Shown: positions 9,456-19,886, counted from the first letter of the stretch. The stretch is 64,000 nt of DNA from Pyrinomonadaceae bacterium (GCA_021463165.1 JAJTWY010000002.1:186001-250000); one strand, 5' to 3'. Notes: a model not told the origin generated them from the letters alone. Translations and numbers: made by a program.

Positions 9456-11189
9456 CTACTTGGACGCTATCCGAACGATCGCGGCTGCCTGCTCATCGGT
9501 CAGCCTGTAAACACGGGCAGCGACGGCACCGTTTATCTTCACGTCTTCAGCGTTATCTTCAGTTTTCAGGTAGGCAACGATCCCGGAGTTGCTGAAATAT
9601 CTCCGCCCTTCTGCCAAGACCACGATGTCCCCGCCGACAAGCGTCGCGATACTATTCTTATCCGAAAGCGAGATCATCCTCAGGTCGCTTCTGCCGACCT
9701 TTGCCGCATAATATTCGAAGAGACGCGGTGTTTCGGACGCAACCGCCGCGCCTTGCCGTGCGGTTTCGGCGAGACGTCTCGCGATGTCGCCGGTCGCAGC
9801 ATCGTAGAACTCGTCGTGCGGAAAGTAACTTCCTGCGCCGGCTTGCCCGCCGCCGATCACGTTGGTGAATAGCCTGAAATGCGGCGCAGCCGACAACGCG
9901 TTGGTGAACTGTATCGCCGCGACGGCACCGAGCAAAGCGACCTGCAACGCTCCGCAAATCAGCCTATTTGAACTGATCTTTTCGCCGATCCATGACGCCA
10001 AAAAATAGAGGCCGGTCGCGGCGACGATAAGTACAAGCGGCTCGACGAAGGTGAAATATCGGGTGAACTTCCCGCCCAGGAAGGTAAAGGGAAGAAACCA
10101 CATAAATGCCCAGAAAAAGAGTAGAAATCGCCCATCGCCCATCCGGCGCATAAACATCAGCGGGAGCCCAATGAGAAACAAGACAAGGATCGGGAACGAG
10201 GTTTTGACCGCGATGAAGACGTAATAGAACGTCCACGGCACGCCGGCAAGCCAGGCACTCATCTTGTTGGTATAAAGCTGGCCCATGAATTCGTAGCTGT
10301 CGTGACCGATGCGATTCTCACTTGAGAACTTGAGCATTTCGCGCCACGTTTCAGGCAGCAGGATGGTCGGGTTCAGCGCCAGGAACGCGAACCCCATCAC
10401 CGCAAAGAACTTAAGCCAACGGACCGATTCCATTCTCCACTTTGTGGCCGGAATGTACTGAAATACGATGTAATACCCGCCAACGATCGCCAGCAGGTGC
10501 GGGTAGTACTTGGAGGCCATCAATGCCGCGAAAGCCGCTGCCGCTGCCCACGCATTCACTGTCCATTTTGGGTTTCCAAGTTCCGCCTGGGTTTGCCCAC
10601 GGACCCAAAAACACATTGTCAGCAGGAAGAAGAAAAGGACGAGACTGTCCTCTTTGGCGATCCGGTCAAAGCCGATGGCGACGGGCTCGAGCGTCCAAAA
10701 GATCGCCGAGATCAGGCCGATGCCTCTTCCAAAGATCTGGGAGACCAAGAGAAAGATCAGTAGTGCGGTGAATGATCCAAAGAGAGCTACCGGAAAGCGG
10801 AGCGCGGCTTCCTCGGTGATGCCGGCTCCCGCCGAGTTGAGCGTTTCGGCGACTGAAACACTGGCCGTCTGCAAGCCCTTCATCAGAAAAGGGTGTTCGC
10901 CGTTCTTTCCGCTCAGGCCGTTCTCGCGATATTCGCGAACCGTTTCGAGCTTGTTCAACTCATCCTCGCCGAAGCTTTCAACGCCGAGGCCGCCAACTCG
11001 GAGCCCGAAGCCGACGAGAAGAAAGAATGCGAGAACGATGGCGGTCAAGGTCCGATCTTGGGCGAGCAGAAATCTTTCTTGAAATTTATCAGGAGCGATC
11101 GCGGCGGTCGTCACGGGAAGCTGTTCGGACCCTAAATTTTTCTTCTCTGGATTGGGCAAAACGTCTCGATAAAGTCGGCCATTGTCCAA
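9456..11189 (-). CDS. Glycosyltransferase family 39 (PMT/ArnT-like) membrane protein
   Basis: Integral membrane GT-C glycosyltransferase of 577 residues. After a cytosolic N-terminus the first helix (residues ~49-67) is followed by the loop SFGEDELNK, the acidic motif that GT39 enzymes use for catalysis just after helix 1. About ten further helices follow, with a soluble C-terminal part. Members transfer sugars from polyprenyl-phosphate donors to proteins or lipids at the outer face of the membrane. The acceptor cannot be told from the sequence. Start taken at ATG 11189. Confidence 0.85.
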   Translation of the reverse strand: MDNGRLYRDVLPNPEKKNLGSEQLPVTTAAIAPDKFQERFLLAQDRTLTAIVLAFFLLVGFGLRVGGLGVESFGEDELNKLETVREYRENGLSGKNGEHPFLMKGLQTASVSVAETLNSAGAGITEEAALRFPVALFGSFTALLIFLLVSQIFGRGIGLISAIFWTLEPVAIGFDRIAKEDSLVLFFFLLTMCFWVRGQTQAELGNPKWTVNAWAAAAAFAALMASKYYPHLLAIVGGYYIVFQYIPATKWRMESVRWLKFFAVMGFAFLALNPTILLPETWREMLKFSSENRIGHDSYEFMGQLYTNKMSAWLAGVPWTFYYVFIAVKTSFPILVLFLIGLPLMFMRRMGDGRFLLFFWAFMWFLPFTFLGGKFTRYFTFVEPLVLIVAATGLYFLASWIGEKISSNRLICGALQVALLGAVAAIQFTNALSAAPHFRLFTNVIGGGQAGAGSYFPHDEFYDAATGDIARRLAETARQGAAVASETPRLFEYYAAKVGRSDLRMISLSDKNSIATLVGGDIVVLAEGRRYFSNSGIVAYLKTEDNAEDVKINGAVAARVYRLTDEQAAAIVRIASK

Positions 11190-11286
11190 CCTTCGGCCGA
11201 AAACGCAGATTATCCGATGGCTTGGGCACTGTCAAAACGGATGCAAGGAATGGCGTTCGCATGCTATTATCGTCAGGTATTTGCTG

Positions 11287-11442
11287 ATGGCCCTGAAGTT
11301 GATCGCCGGGATATTGTTGGTTACGTGGCTGCTGCTTGTCATCATCGGCAAGGGCGGTTTTGTTCACATTCTCCTGCTCAACGGACTCGGTGTCGCAGCG
11401 GTCGAGATCATGACGATCATCCGGACCCGAATGACCGCATGA
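11287..11442 (+). CDS. Small membrane protein, lmo0937/DUF5670-like
   Basis: A 51-residue protein starting MALKLIAGILLVTWLLLV, with one clear membrane helix, then GKGGFVHILLLNGLGVAA, which resembles the short lmo0937/DUF5670 membrane family where a GGFIHLLL motif is characteristic. Function is unknown. A longer frame from 11182 exists, but its upstream part lacks membrane-protein character and overlaps the beginning of the divergent GT39 gene. It precedes the secreted protein at 11539 by about 96 bases on the same strand. Confidence 0.7.
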   Translation: MALKLIAGILLVTWLLLVIIGKGGFVHILLLNGLGVAAVEIMTIIRTRMTA

Positions 11443-11538
11443 ATGCTGTCGAACCGTTGGCGGCCCGTGCGCATCAAACCAGTTCTGGCAAAGAAAATTT
11501 TTGGAATGCAGTTCATCGATAGCCAAGCCCGCAAGATC

Positions 11539-13584
11539 ATGGTGTACAGGGTCATAGCCCTCGTACTATTGTGGTCGATCTCTGCTCCGGCGTCCGCTGT
11601 CATCGTAAGGGCGCAGGACGATCAAACGGCGGCCCGCATCGCCGACGACAAGAGGACGGAAGAAACGAATGGCTTTCGGGTCGAAAAGGTGGCGGTCGCC
11701 GGTGGATCGGAGTTGATCACGATCCTGGCGCGGCGAAGCTACCTGGACGGCGAAATGCAGGGCCCGATAAGCGACATTCCGCTGGTATCCGTCCTTCGCG
11801 ACACGTTGGGCGACAACAAACCCGAGAATGACCGGCTGCGATACGTCTGGATGCTGACCCATACGGATCCTTCGTTCGGCCAGAAGCTGTCGGCACTGGT
11901 GCCTTTCCTTTACTCGCGAACGGTCAACAAGGCCAATATCCGCAAGGAGTCGCCTCCTCCGATTCTTGACCTCAATGCACCTAACCCGGCGGCTTACTGG
12001 AATCAGGCATTCTGGTCGATCTTCAAGCGCCTGATACTGAGTGACATTGGCGTCGGCATCAAGGCCTCGACCTTGCAGTACCATCAAAATAAGGTTGACT
12101 ATCGTAGGACCGGCATCGCAGCAGCGGCAGCAGTCCTGTCGCTCTATCAGGAACTTGAGGGCGAGAAAGTGTTCTCCGACCGCGAGCTGATGGACATTCA
12201 GGCAAGGCTGTTTCTAACAGATAAACCGCTCGGCTGGCGGATGCAGCTGGAGAACCTGGAACGCGTATATCGAAAGGAAACTTTCCAGACGCGGGACTAT
12301 CGTGGCCACAATTGGGAGCTGCTCCGGCAGTACTCCGAGGCACAGGGGCTTTATTTCGACCCGCTCGAGATGCCGGATGGTACGACGCGGCACGCGATGG
12401 TCTGGGTTGCAGCCGCCGATCTGCAGTCGAATAAGGGGAAGAAATTTGAGAAGCGGTTCCTTAATTTTGCCAGCCCCTGGAATGACGAAAGACTAATGAA
12501 CTGGAAAGGCTATTCTGAGGTTCGCTGGTATGACAAGGAAGACCGTGAAGTCCCGGCAGAAACACCAGATGCCCATCCCAAGACTTTGATCCCGCTGGCC
12601 CTTTACGGCCTGGACCATCCGAAGGTTCCGGCCATCCTGATCGATTTCAGGAACAACGTGAACCCGAAGATGCGCGAGATGTCGCGGCGTATTCTCAACG
12701 ACCTTACCGGAAATGTCCTGTCATTATCGAGGTTTGGCGGCACGCCGCTCTTCTTGGGCCGATTTGTTTATGATTTTGTTACGGGCCGCCGAGGTGCCGA
12801 CATAAATCAGGCATCGAGGCTCAGATCATACGCACAACTCAAGCTTTTCCTTGCTCTGAATGATTCGCTCGATCGGGGATTGAGTTCCGAGGTATCCGCG
12901 CGGATCGAATCGGCGACGCTCAACCCACTGCAGAACGATGCGGAGGTCGAGGCACGCATCGCGAAGGCCCAATACGAGAATCTGCTTGCCTATGCCAACG
13001 ATCCGAAAGGCTTGCCGCGTAAGATCGACGAAGATCGTCGGGAGGAAATGAGCCGCATCAAGCACAGCGGTAAATCGCGGGCGCTTTTCGCTCTTGCAAG
13101 CTTCCTGACCTTTGGCCGCTACCGCCATCGTGAAGAATATTCGCCGGAGTTGCTTGGGGCCCTCGACAACCGTCGACAGCTTGATTTCCACGAAAGATTC
13201 CTGCGCGAGGTTGCCTTCAATTCTTCCGATCCGGAGATCGACAACAGGCCCGACGACGTTAAGCAGTCTTTGCGGTTTGTCGCTCAGAACGGCACAAGCG
13301 CCAGTGAGAAGACGACCAAAGCACTAGCGCGGATCTTTGCGATCAGCAAGGATGAGGACATTCAGACACTTAGCCTTCAGGGACTTTATCGCATCAATAA
13401 CACTGCAGCGAAGAAGGAATTGCTGGCAATCTACGAGAATGAACGGATCGAACCGCGCTGGCGAAGAACAAGCGCACGGTTTCTTAGGCTGGCCCTTGAC
13501 GAGGGCCAGCGCATATCCAGCCGCGACGCCCGGATGATCGCCGGTATCGCAGCTGCTGACCATACCGAGGGAAATTCAAACTAG
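11539..13584 (+). CDS. Secreted protein of unknown function
   Basis: I do not recognise a family. From ATG 11539 the product is 681 residues and opens with a signal peptide (MVYRVIALVLLWSISAPASA). ATG 11506 is an alternative start with a slightly better upstream purine stretch. The mature protein is hydrophilic with Trp/Arg-rich segments and a C-terminal half made of helical pieces that could be HEAT/ARM-like (for example around LARIFAISKDEDIQTLSLQ). It ends 5 bases before the secreted phosphodiesterase gene, so the two are almost certainly cotranscribed and may work together in the periplasm. Confidence 0.8.
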   Translation: MVYRVIALVLLWSISAPASAVIVRAQDDQTAARIADDKRTEETNGFRVEKVAVAGGSELITILARRSYLDGEMQGPISDIPLVSVLRDTLGDNKPENDRLRYVWMLTHTDPSFGQKLSALVPFLYSRTVNKANIRKESPPPILDLNAPNPAAYWNQAFWSIFKRLILSDIGVGIKASTLQYHQNKVDYRRTGIAAAAAVLSLYQELEGEKVFSDRELMDIQARLFLTDKPLGWRMQLENLERVYRKETFQTRDYRGHNWELLRQYSEAQGLYFDPLEMPDGTTRHAMVWVAAADLQSNKGKKFEKRFLNFASPWNDERLMNWKGYSEVRWYDKEDREVPAETPDAHPKTLIPLALYGLDHPKVPAILIDFRNNVNPKMREMSRRILNDLTGNVLSLSRFGGTPLFLGRFVYDFVTGRRGADINQASRLRSYAQLKLFLALNDSLDRGLSSEVSARIESATLNPLQNDAEVEARIAKAQYENLLAYANDPKGLPRKIDEDRREEMSRIKHSGKSRALFALASFLTFGRYRHREEYSPELLGALDNRRQLDFHERFLREVAFNSSDPEIDNRPDDVKQSLRFVAQNGTSASEKTTKALARIFAISKDEDIQTLSLQGLYRINNTAAKKELLAIYENERIEPRWRRTSARFLRLALDEGQRISSRDARMIAGIAAADHTEGNSN

Positions 13585-13589
13585 TTTTA

Positions 13590-16067
13590 ATGAGGTCGGT
13601 TCCCAAAATACTTGTTGCTGCGGCAGCTGTGCTATTCGCATTTGCCGCGATCAGCAGCGCTCAGGGTGTAAAGCGGCTGGTGATCGTCAAGATCGACGGC
13701 CTGCCGATGCACTATGTGGAAAGGTTCGTCAGGCAGACCGATCCGGAGACGGGAAAGCCGATGCTGCCCTGGTTCGACGAGATCTTCTATAAAAAAGGGA
13801 CCACCGTTCCCTACTTCTATACGCGGGGTATGAGTCTTTCGGGACCGTCGTGGGGCCAGATGGATTCGGGCCAGCGGATGCAGCTGAAAGGTAATGTGGA
13901 ATACGACCGCTATACCGGAAGGCCTTACGACTATCTGAATTTTGTTCCTTACTACGTCGGATACGGACTGCGAAAGAAAGCGGACATGCCCGCGGTGGAG
14001 GTAATGGACCAGTTGAAGATACCGATCTTCGCGGATGCCTTCAACTATGAGCGGCGATACACCAGCCAGCAGCTTTATCAGCGCGGGAACAACTGGGAAG
14101 TGCTTGCCAGCGGTTTTATCAATCTCTATCCCGGCAGCCCTGCCGATATGATCGACGAGTGGACGCTCGGCCTGGATTTTCGAAAGATGACGATAAATCA
14201 GGCTGAGCGCGATATTCTGGGCAAACTCGTAAAGCGGCCCGAGATCGACTATTTCGACTATTACGACGTAGCATTCGACCACGCTTCACACCATAACAAC
14301 GATACGCCGTCGCGGCTTGCTCCGCTAAAGGACATTGATCGGCTGCTTGGGAGGATATGGAATGCTATTCAGTCGTCGTCGCGTGCCGCCGAAACGGCCC
14401 TCGTCCTGGCATCGGACCATGGTACCAACTCCATGGAAAAGGTTTACAGCCAGGGATATAACCTCGTCAAGCTGCTTGGAAGCTCCGCCGGCGGCGGCCA
14501 CCATGTTGTGACAAAAAGGCGGTTGATGCTCGACTACTCGCTCAAGGGAATATACCCGCTGGTTCCGCTAATTAAGACGACATCAAAAGACTCATTCTAC
14601 CTCCGTGGACAGACCAACGAATATCCGACCGCGCTGCTCGATTTCGATGGAAATGAGCGTTCGTCGCTGCATCTCCGGAACAGCGATCTAAATATGCTGC
14701 ATATACTTTTGCAGCAAGTGCGTTCCGGCACGCTCGCGAAAGCTCAGAGGGCTGCAGTATCTAAGGCAATTCTCGGTCTTATTGACCGGCATCGGGACAG
14801 TTGGACCAAGACTGTCCGAGAACTCGATGAGGAACTCGACGCGCTGAAGCGATCGATCGACGAAGAGAAGGCCGTGATCGCAGCCGACCCTAAAAAGTTT
14901 ACCCCGGATGACATTGCTCTGGGGAAAGACAAGGAAGTCAGGCGGCGTGCGGCTCTTAACCAACTGTCGATCGATAATGAGTCTGACGGAAGGAAATATT
15001 CAGCCACGGTCAAACGCCTCCTGTCACTGAACCGCGAGACACTCGATGCGCGCAAGTTTGAGATCACCGACCTGATCGCCCCGGGCGCGATGGGGGATCC
15101 AAATACGCTCCACCAGCTCCAAAACTATGTTATCGGCCTCTCGAGCGATGGTATTGTCGTTGGTGCCGATAATGAAGTGGACCTTGAGCGGAGTTTCGCA
15201 AGAATAGACTATTTTGACCTGCTGCTCAAACAGCGGGTGCGGAACAATGTTCAAAGCAGCGTCGGCAATCGTCCGATAGATTTCGTTGCGGTGCGCGTTC
15301 CCTTAGGGTCTATCTCCGATTCGTTACCTGCAGAAGACCGTCCCAACGAAGACCCGGTGTGGCTGTACGGAGGCAAGAACAATCAGGGCCTTATCCTAGC
15401 CCGGCAGGCCCCGGCCGGCGAGCGATCGTATCGTTATCTCCCAGTCGCTGACCTGCGGCAGGATGCGGCCGGTAAAACAAGCTTTCGTCGCCTGCCTTGG
15501 GGAACCGGTTTCCCGCTGAAGTATCTTGAAGATGAGAAATTCGCGATCCCGGCATCCGAGCGGGCCGCGTGGCTGGATCAATGGCACAGCGACACGGAAT
15601 GGTTGGAAGCATCACACCTGACCATTTACTCTAACGCGATCATTGGGCTGAACGAACAAGTTGACCGGCATCCCGTATTCGACGCCGATGAGCGGGATCT
15701 GACGGCCGATGAAAAACTGATTCGGCGGTTCCGCCAACGCCAACGCGACCTGACCGAACCGGATCTCCTGATCCTGGCGAACGATCATTGGAATTTCGAC
15801 GTTCGCGGCTTTAATCCCGGCGGGAATCATGGTTCCTTCTTTCGGGTTTCGACCAACTCGACATTTATGATCGCCGGCGGCGATTCGACAGGCATCCCCA
15901 AAGGACTGCGCGTTGAGCGGCCGTACGACAGCTTGAGTTTCGTGCCGACACTTTTCCGTTTGATGGGCAAAGCCGATGATGAAAATGTGCCGGATGCAGA
16001 TCTCCGGTCTCGCGGGTTTCGAAAGTTTCCGGGCCGGGTGATCAAGGAGATAACCGGCGGCAGGTAG
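13590..16067 (+). CDS. Secreted alkaline-phosphatase-superfamily phosphodiesterase/pyrophosphatase
   Basis: An 825-residue exported metalloenzyme. A signal peptide (residues 1-24) precedes the metal-site start LVIVKIDGLP (Asp36). The likely nucleophile serine is in RGMSLSGPSWG (residues ~80-89), followed by VAFDHASHHN, SDHGTNSM (~275) and NHGSFF (~745), so every metal-ligand block of the nucleotide pyrophosphatase/phosphodiesterase group can be seen. Unusually long: a charged, probably coiled-coil insertion (residues ~395-480) and a further domain separate the ~275 and ~745 blocks. Substrate unknown. It is translationally close to the unknown secreted protein upstream and convergent with the flippase-like gene. 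Confidence 0.82.
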   Translation: MRSVPKILVAAAAVLFAFAAISSAQGVKRLVIVKIDGLPMHYVERFVRQTDPETGKPMLPWFDEIFYKKGTTVPYFYTRGMSLSGPSWGQMDSGQRMQLKGNVEYDRYTGRPYDYLNFVPYYVGYGLRKKADMPAVEVMDQLKIPIFADAFNYERRYTSQQLYQRGNNWEVLASGFINLYPGSPADMIDEWTLGLDFRKMTINQAERDILGKLVKRPEIDYFDYYDVAFDHASHHNNDTPSRLAPLKDIDRLLGRIWNAIQSSSRAAETALVLASDHGTNSMEKVYSQGYNLVKLLGSSAGGGHHVVTKRRLMLDYSLKGIYPLVPLIKTTSKDSFYLRGQTNEYPTALLDFDGNERSSLHLRNSDLNMLHILLQQVRSGTLAKAQRAAVSKAILGLIDRHRDSWTKTVRELDEELDALKRSIDEEKAVIAADPKKFTPDDIALGKDKEVRRRAALNQLSIDNESDGRKYSATVKRLLSLNRETLDARKFEITDLIAPGAMGDPNTLHQLQNYVIGLSSDGIVVGADNEVDLERSFARIDYFDLLLKQRVRNNVQSSVGNRPIDFVAVRVPLGSISDSLPAEDRPNEDPVWLYGGKNNQGLILARQAPAGERSYRYLPVADLRQDAAGKTSFRRLPWGTGFPLKYLEDEKFAIPASERAAWLDQWHSDTEWLEASHLTIYSNAIIGLNEQVDRHPVFDADERDLTADEKLIRRFRQRQRDLTEPDLLILANDHWNFDVRGFNPGGNHGSFFRVSTNSTFMIAGGDSTGIPKGLRVERPYDSLSFVPTLFRLMGKADDENVPDADLRSRGFRKFPGRVIKEITGGR

Positions 16068-16068
16068 T

Positions 16069-17157
16069 TCAGTCGCTCGAACGGGCGAGGTGTTTAGCTC
16101 CCCGCGCCGCGCCACGCCATACGAGAATTATCAGCCCAAGGGTCGTCGAGAAGAGGATCGCCCCTCGCCTTACCAAGGCGAGGGTTACCCCAAGGGTTGC
16201 CGAATATCCCAACAACTCAAGTATCACACCGTTCCCACCTTCATAGACGCCGATGGTTCCGGGGATAAAGCTGAACGCAACATTGATCACCTTGGTGAGG
16301 CTCTCGGTAACGAACGCCGTCGGCACCGGCACGATCTGGCCGAGGAAACGAAGCGCGAGATAGACCTCGGCAACGCTGAGGACATGGACGCCGAGACTGA
16401 TCGAAAGAACCTTAAAAAAATCGGCCTTCCGGTCGTGGTAGAAGTGAAATACATTACTCTCGACGTCATGGATCCCCTGCTGCTTTTTCAGTAGGAATCC
16501 GGGCGCTCGCTCTTTTCTCGCGAGGTTCTTGATCAACCACGAAATCGGAGTTATTCGATGCCTGAGGGCGAGAGCCAGCAGTGCAAAACCGACCGAACAC
16601 GAAACCACTATCAGCGTAAGCGCTTGGGTCACGTTTGCGTCCCCGGTACCGATGCTAACGGTCATGGCTGCAACGCCCACCAATACCATAAAGATCACCG
16701 ACAGATAGTAGAGGATATTATCGATGATGACGGCCGATGCGCTGTGGGTAAGAGAAAGGTCCTTCTTGAGGAGGATCGCCTTGGTGGCATCTCCTAGAAA
16801 AGGCCCCGCAAAGGAAAAGAAGTTCACCGCCTCGCCGCCAAATCTGGCTCCGACCACGCTCCAATAGCCCGTGCTTCGATGTTCGGGCTCGATCGAGAGA
16901 TAAAGACTAGCCGCACGAAAGAGGTGGCGCGCCAGATTCAAGGCAATGACGAAAATGAACCCAAAACCGACCGCCGTGAGCGACTCGATAACCTTCGCGT
17001 ATCCAATGCGATATATTACATAGACAAGCAGAGCCAACCCTGCGAGAAAGGTGATCGCCTGTATCCAGATCAAGATCTTCGTTCTGGCCGACCTTGAGCG
17101 GGCCTTTGGCTCGTCGGCGAGGGCGATCTCTGATTCAAGAAGGTTTTCGCTTTGCAT
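16069..17157 (-). CDS. Flippase-like membrane protein (LPG synthase TM domain, UPF0104)
   Basis: An integral membrane protein of 362 residues with about eight helices after a polar N-terminus of ~30 residues. The segment GGEAVNFFSFAGPFLGDATKA and the later FSFIPGTIGVYEGGNGVI are characteristic of the lysylphosphatidylglycerol-synthase transmembrane (flippase-like) family. The catalytic synthetase domain of MprF is absent, as in most UPF0104 members. A good Shine-Dalgarno (GGGAG) lies before ATG 17157. Likely role is moving or handling a lipid; the substrate is unknown. It ends one base after the phosphodiesterase gene on the opposite strand. Confidence 0.85.
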   Translation of the reverse strand: MQSENLLESEIALADEPKARSRSARTKILIWIQAITFLAGLALLVYVIYRIGYAKVIESLTAVGFGFIFVIALNLARHLFRAASLYLSIEPEHRSTGYWSVVGARFGGEAVNFFSFAGPFLGDATKAILLKKDLSLTHSASAVIIDNILYYLSVIFMVLVGVAAMTVSIGTGDANVTQALTLIVVSCSVGFALLALALRHRITPISWLIKNLARKERAPGFLLKKQQGIHDVESNVFHFYHDRKADFFKVLSISLGVHVLSVAEVYLALRFLGQIVPVPTAFVTESLTKVINVAFSFIPGTIGVYEGGNGVILELLGYSATLGVTLALVRRGAILFSTTLGLIILVWRGAARGAKHLARSSD

Positions 17158-17318
17158 AAAACTCCCGAGCCGCGAAAAGGCCGTATATTTATTATAGCGG
17201 CATCAGCCGCCTAACCCTAAGTTACCGGCTTACGGTGAAGGCGATAGCTGGAAAAGCGAACATTTTTGAACTTTACTGATGTCTGAACCCCGGGCCTCGG
17301 GTCAGCCGTCATTACTTA

Positions 17319-19886
17319 ATGGTACCTGCTCAACTGATGTATCGTTGTCGATTCTTTATTCTATTCTGCCTTCTGCTTCTCTTGACGCAGCAGGCTGCAT
17401 CGCAGAGGCGCTTCTACATTGGGCCTGACGATCACACGGACTATTTCTGGATCGGCGACGATGTGGCCTATCGTCAGGCGTTCCTGACGATGATCGACTA
17501 CTACCTTGGCCGAATGGATGCGACGCAGGGCAATCCTTCGGACAGGCAGATGCGGTGGACATGCGATGGCAGTCTCTGGATGTGGGAATACGAACGCAAC
17601 AGGACGCCGCAACAGTTTGAGAGATTCATGTCGCGGGTCCGTGATGGCCACATGAGCGTCGCCTTGAACCCGCTGGTGCTGGTCCAGGGAGGATCCCCGA
17701 CCGAATCGGTGATCCGCGGTATGTTGTATCCCGGCATCATCGAGCGAAAACACAACGTCCGCTTTCCAATGGCGATAGCGATGGAGAATCAGACGCTGCC
17801 CTTCGGCATCTCGTCGCTATGGGCCGGGAGCGGGGCGAAGTACAGTTGGAAGGGCGTCTGCGCCTGCGCAACGGAAGTTCCGGGCTTGAACAGCCGAGAC
17901 CGCGAGATCTACTATGCGGGCGGACGCGACGGAAGCCGGGTCCTGATGAAGTGGCAGTCGCAATTCACCAACAATCAGATGTTCGGCGGCTATGCTGAGG
18001 CTTTCTCCCCGATGCAGGCGATCACCTTCGCCGAAGCGAATACGACATTCCAAACGAAATACCCGTACCCGGTGATAGGGGCCTTTGGGCGCGGGTATGA
18101 CGACCTGCAGTACACGAGCGACGAATTCGTGACTATCGCTCAACAGAACTCAAATGCCAATCGCCGCATTATCGTCTCCAATCAGGAAGATTTCTTCCGC
18201 GATTTTGAGACAAATCACGGCGCGAGCCTGGAGACCTACGCAGGGGCTTTCGGTAATGACTGGGACATTCTGATCGCTTCAATGCCCGAAGTCTCAGCGC
18301 GGGTAAAACGGGCGACCGAAAAATTACGAGCCGCCGAAGCGATGGCGACGCTCGTTTCGCTCGACGATCCGGCGTTCATGGCCACGCGGGCTGCCGACCG
18401 TGACCAGGCGATGCTGAATCTGGGCCTCTTCTACGAGCACGATTGGACGGCCGATGGGCCGGTCGGACGGACACCGAGGGCGAACTGGAGCCGATCGGTC
18501 GAAAAGCAGGTGACGACTTACGTGGATCAACTTCACCGTGATGCCACACGAGAACTTGGACGGCGAATATCGAGGTCCGGCACCGAACGCCGTTTCTTCG
18601 TGTTCAATCCTTCTAGCTGGGCCCGAACGGACGTCGCGGATATTCAACTCGCGTCATTTACTCGAAAGGCAAAGGTAGTCGATGCGACAACAGGCATGGC
18701 TGTTCCTTCGCAGATCATTAGGAAGAACGGGCTCGTCTATCTTCGGGTTCTCGCTGCCGATGTCCCGTCGGTAGGGTACAAGGTGTTCGAGATCCGAGAC
18801 GGCATCGATAATACGAGTCCGCCGGCCGCGACTGTGAACGGCTCGACATTGGAGAACGAGCGGTATCGACTGACACTAGCTCCCGACGGGGCTGTCACAA
18901 GCCTCATTGACAAGACGCGCGGCAATCGCGAGCTGGTCCAGATCATTGGCGGCCGCGTAATAAATGACCTTGGCGGCGATCGGTCGGGCGTTGTACGTGT
19001 CGAAGAGATCGGCCCGGTAAGCGTAACTCTGACGGCGGTATCGCAGAACCCAGTGAGGCATATAACGCGGGTCACGCTGTACAGCTCGATCGACCGGATC
19101 GATATCAGCAACGAGATCACGGAAAACTTCAACGGCGTCAAGACCTGGGCATATTCGTTCAACGTAGATCAGGCTGAGCTGTGGCACGAGGAGGTCGGCG
19201 CGGTCATCAAGGCAAAGACCCTTGCAAACGGGGGCCACTATGCGACACGAAACGCACGGTATGACTGGCTGACCTTGAACCATTTCGCCGATCTCGGCAA
19301 TGCGAATGGCTTCGGCGTAACGCTATCGAATTGGGATAACTCGTTCATGCGCTACGGCGAAAGCACGATCTACGCGCTCGACACCTCGTCGCCCCAGATC
19401 AACGTGCTTGTGGGCGGCCAGGTCGATGGGCCTTCGCTTGGCATACCGAACCTAGGTGGTGATTCCTACTTCCTTCAGCGTTTTGCTTTGCGCACGAACA
19501 GCGGTTTTAACCAGACGGCGGCGATGAAATTCTCGCTTGAGCACCAGAATCCGTTCGTCGCCGGGATGGTGGAAGGAACCGGCACTCGAGATAGGACATT
19601 TCCCGCTAGTTCTTATTCCTTCCTGACGATCAGCGACCCAAACGTACTGCTCTGGTCGCTGAAACCTGCCGAGGACGGCTTCGATCGAGGCATCGTCACG
19701 CGGGTATGGAACCAATCGAACTCACCCGTGAATTATCAGATATCGCTCGCCGAGCCTGTAACCTCCGCCGAGCGTGTCACTCACATAGAAACAACTATCG
19801 CCCCCGCCGCCGTCACGTCCGGACAACTGAGCACATCGGCAAATCAGCAGCAGGTTCAGACCCATTTGCTCAAGATCGCCCAGTAG
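17319..19886 (+). CDS. Secreted GH38-like protein (alpha-mannosidase family), active site altered
   Basis: An 855-residue exported protein. A signal peptide ends near residue 28. The N-terminal domain keeps a zinc-site-like HTD (His39, Asp41), as in the HxD of GH38, and RWTCDGSLWMWE. The C-terminal half has the GH38 beta-sandwich signature ENERYRLTLAPDGAVTSLID. Where GH38 enzymes carry the nucleophile Asp in a DPFG-type motif, this protein has TLPFG, so the Asp appears replaced by Leu, and no HHD motif is seen later. It may be a non-hydrolytic or differently acting member. ATG 17337 is an alternative start. Convergent with the phosphoglucose isomerase gene. Confidence 0.75.
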   Translation: MVPAQLMYRCRFFILFCLLLLLTQQAASQRRFYIGPDDHTDYFWIGDDVAYRQAFLTMIDYYLGRMDATQGNPSDRQMRWTCDGSLWMWEYERNRTPQQFERFMSRVRDGHMSVALNPLVLVQGGSPTESVIRGMLYPGIIERKHNVRFPMAIAMENQTLPFGISSLWAGSGAKYSWKGVCACATEVPGLNSRDREIYYAGGRDGSRVLMKWQSQFTNNQMFGGYAEAFSPMQAITFAEANTTFQTKYPYPVIGAFGRGYDDLQYTSDEFVTIAQQNSNANRRIIVSNQEDFFRDFETNHGASLETYAGAFGNDWDILIASMPEVSARVKRATEKLRAAEAMATLVSLDDPAFMATRAADRDQAMLNLGLFYEHDWTADGPVGRTPRANWSRSVEKQVTTYVDQLHRDATRELGRRISRSGTERRFFVFNPSSWARTDVADIQLASFTRKAKVVDATTGMAVPSQIIRKNGLVYLRVLAADVPSVGYKVFEIRDGIDNTSPPAATVNGSTLENERYRLTLAPDGAVTSLIDKTRGNRELVQIIGGRVINDLGGDRSGVVRVEEIGPVSVTLTAVSQNPVRHITRVTLYSSIDRIDISNEITENFNGVKTWAYSFNVDQAELWHEEVGAVIKAKTLANGGHYATRNARYDWLTLNHFADLGNANGFGVTLSNWDNSFMRYGESTIYALDTSSPQINVLVGGQVDGPSLGIPNLGGDSYFLQRFALRTNSGFNQTAAMKFSLEHQNPFVAGMVEGTGTRDRTFPASSYSFLTISDPNVLLWSLKPAEDGFDRGIVTRVWNQSNSPVNYQISLAEPVTSAERVTHIETTIAPAAVTSGQLSTSANQQQVQTHLLKIAQ

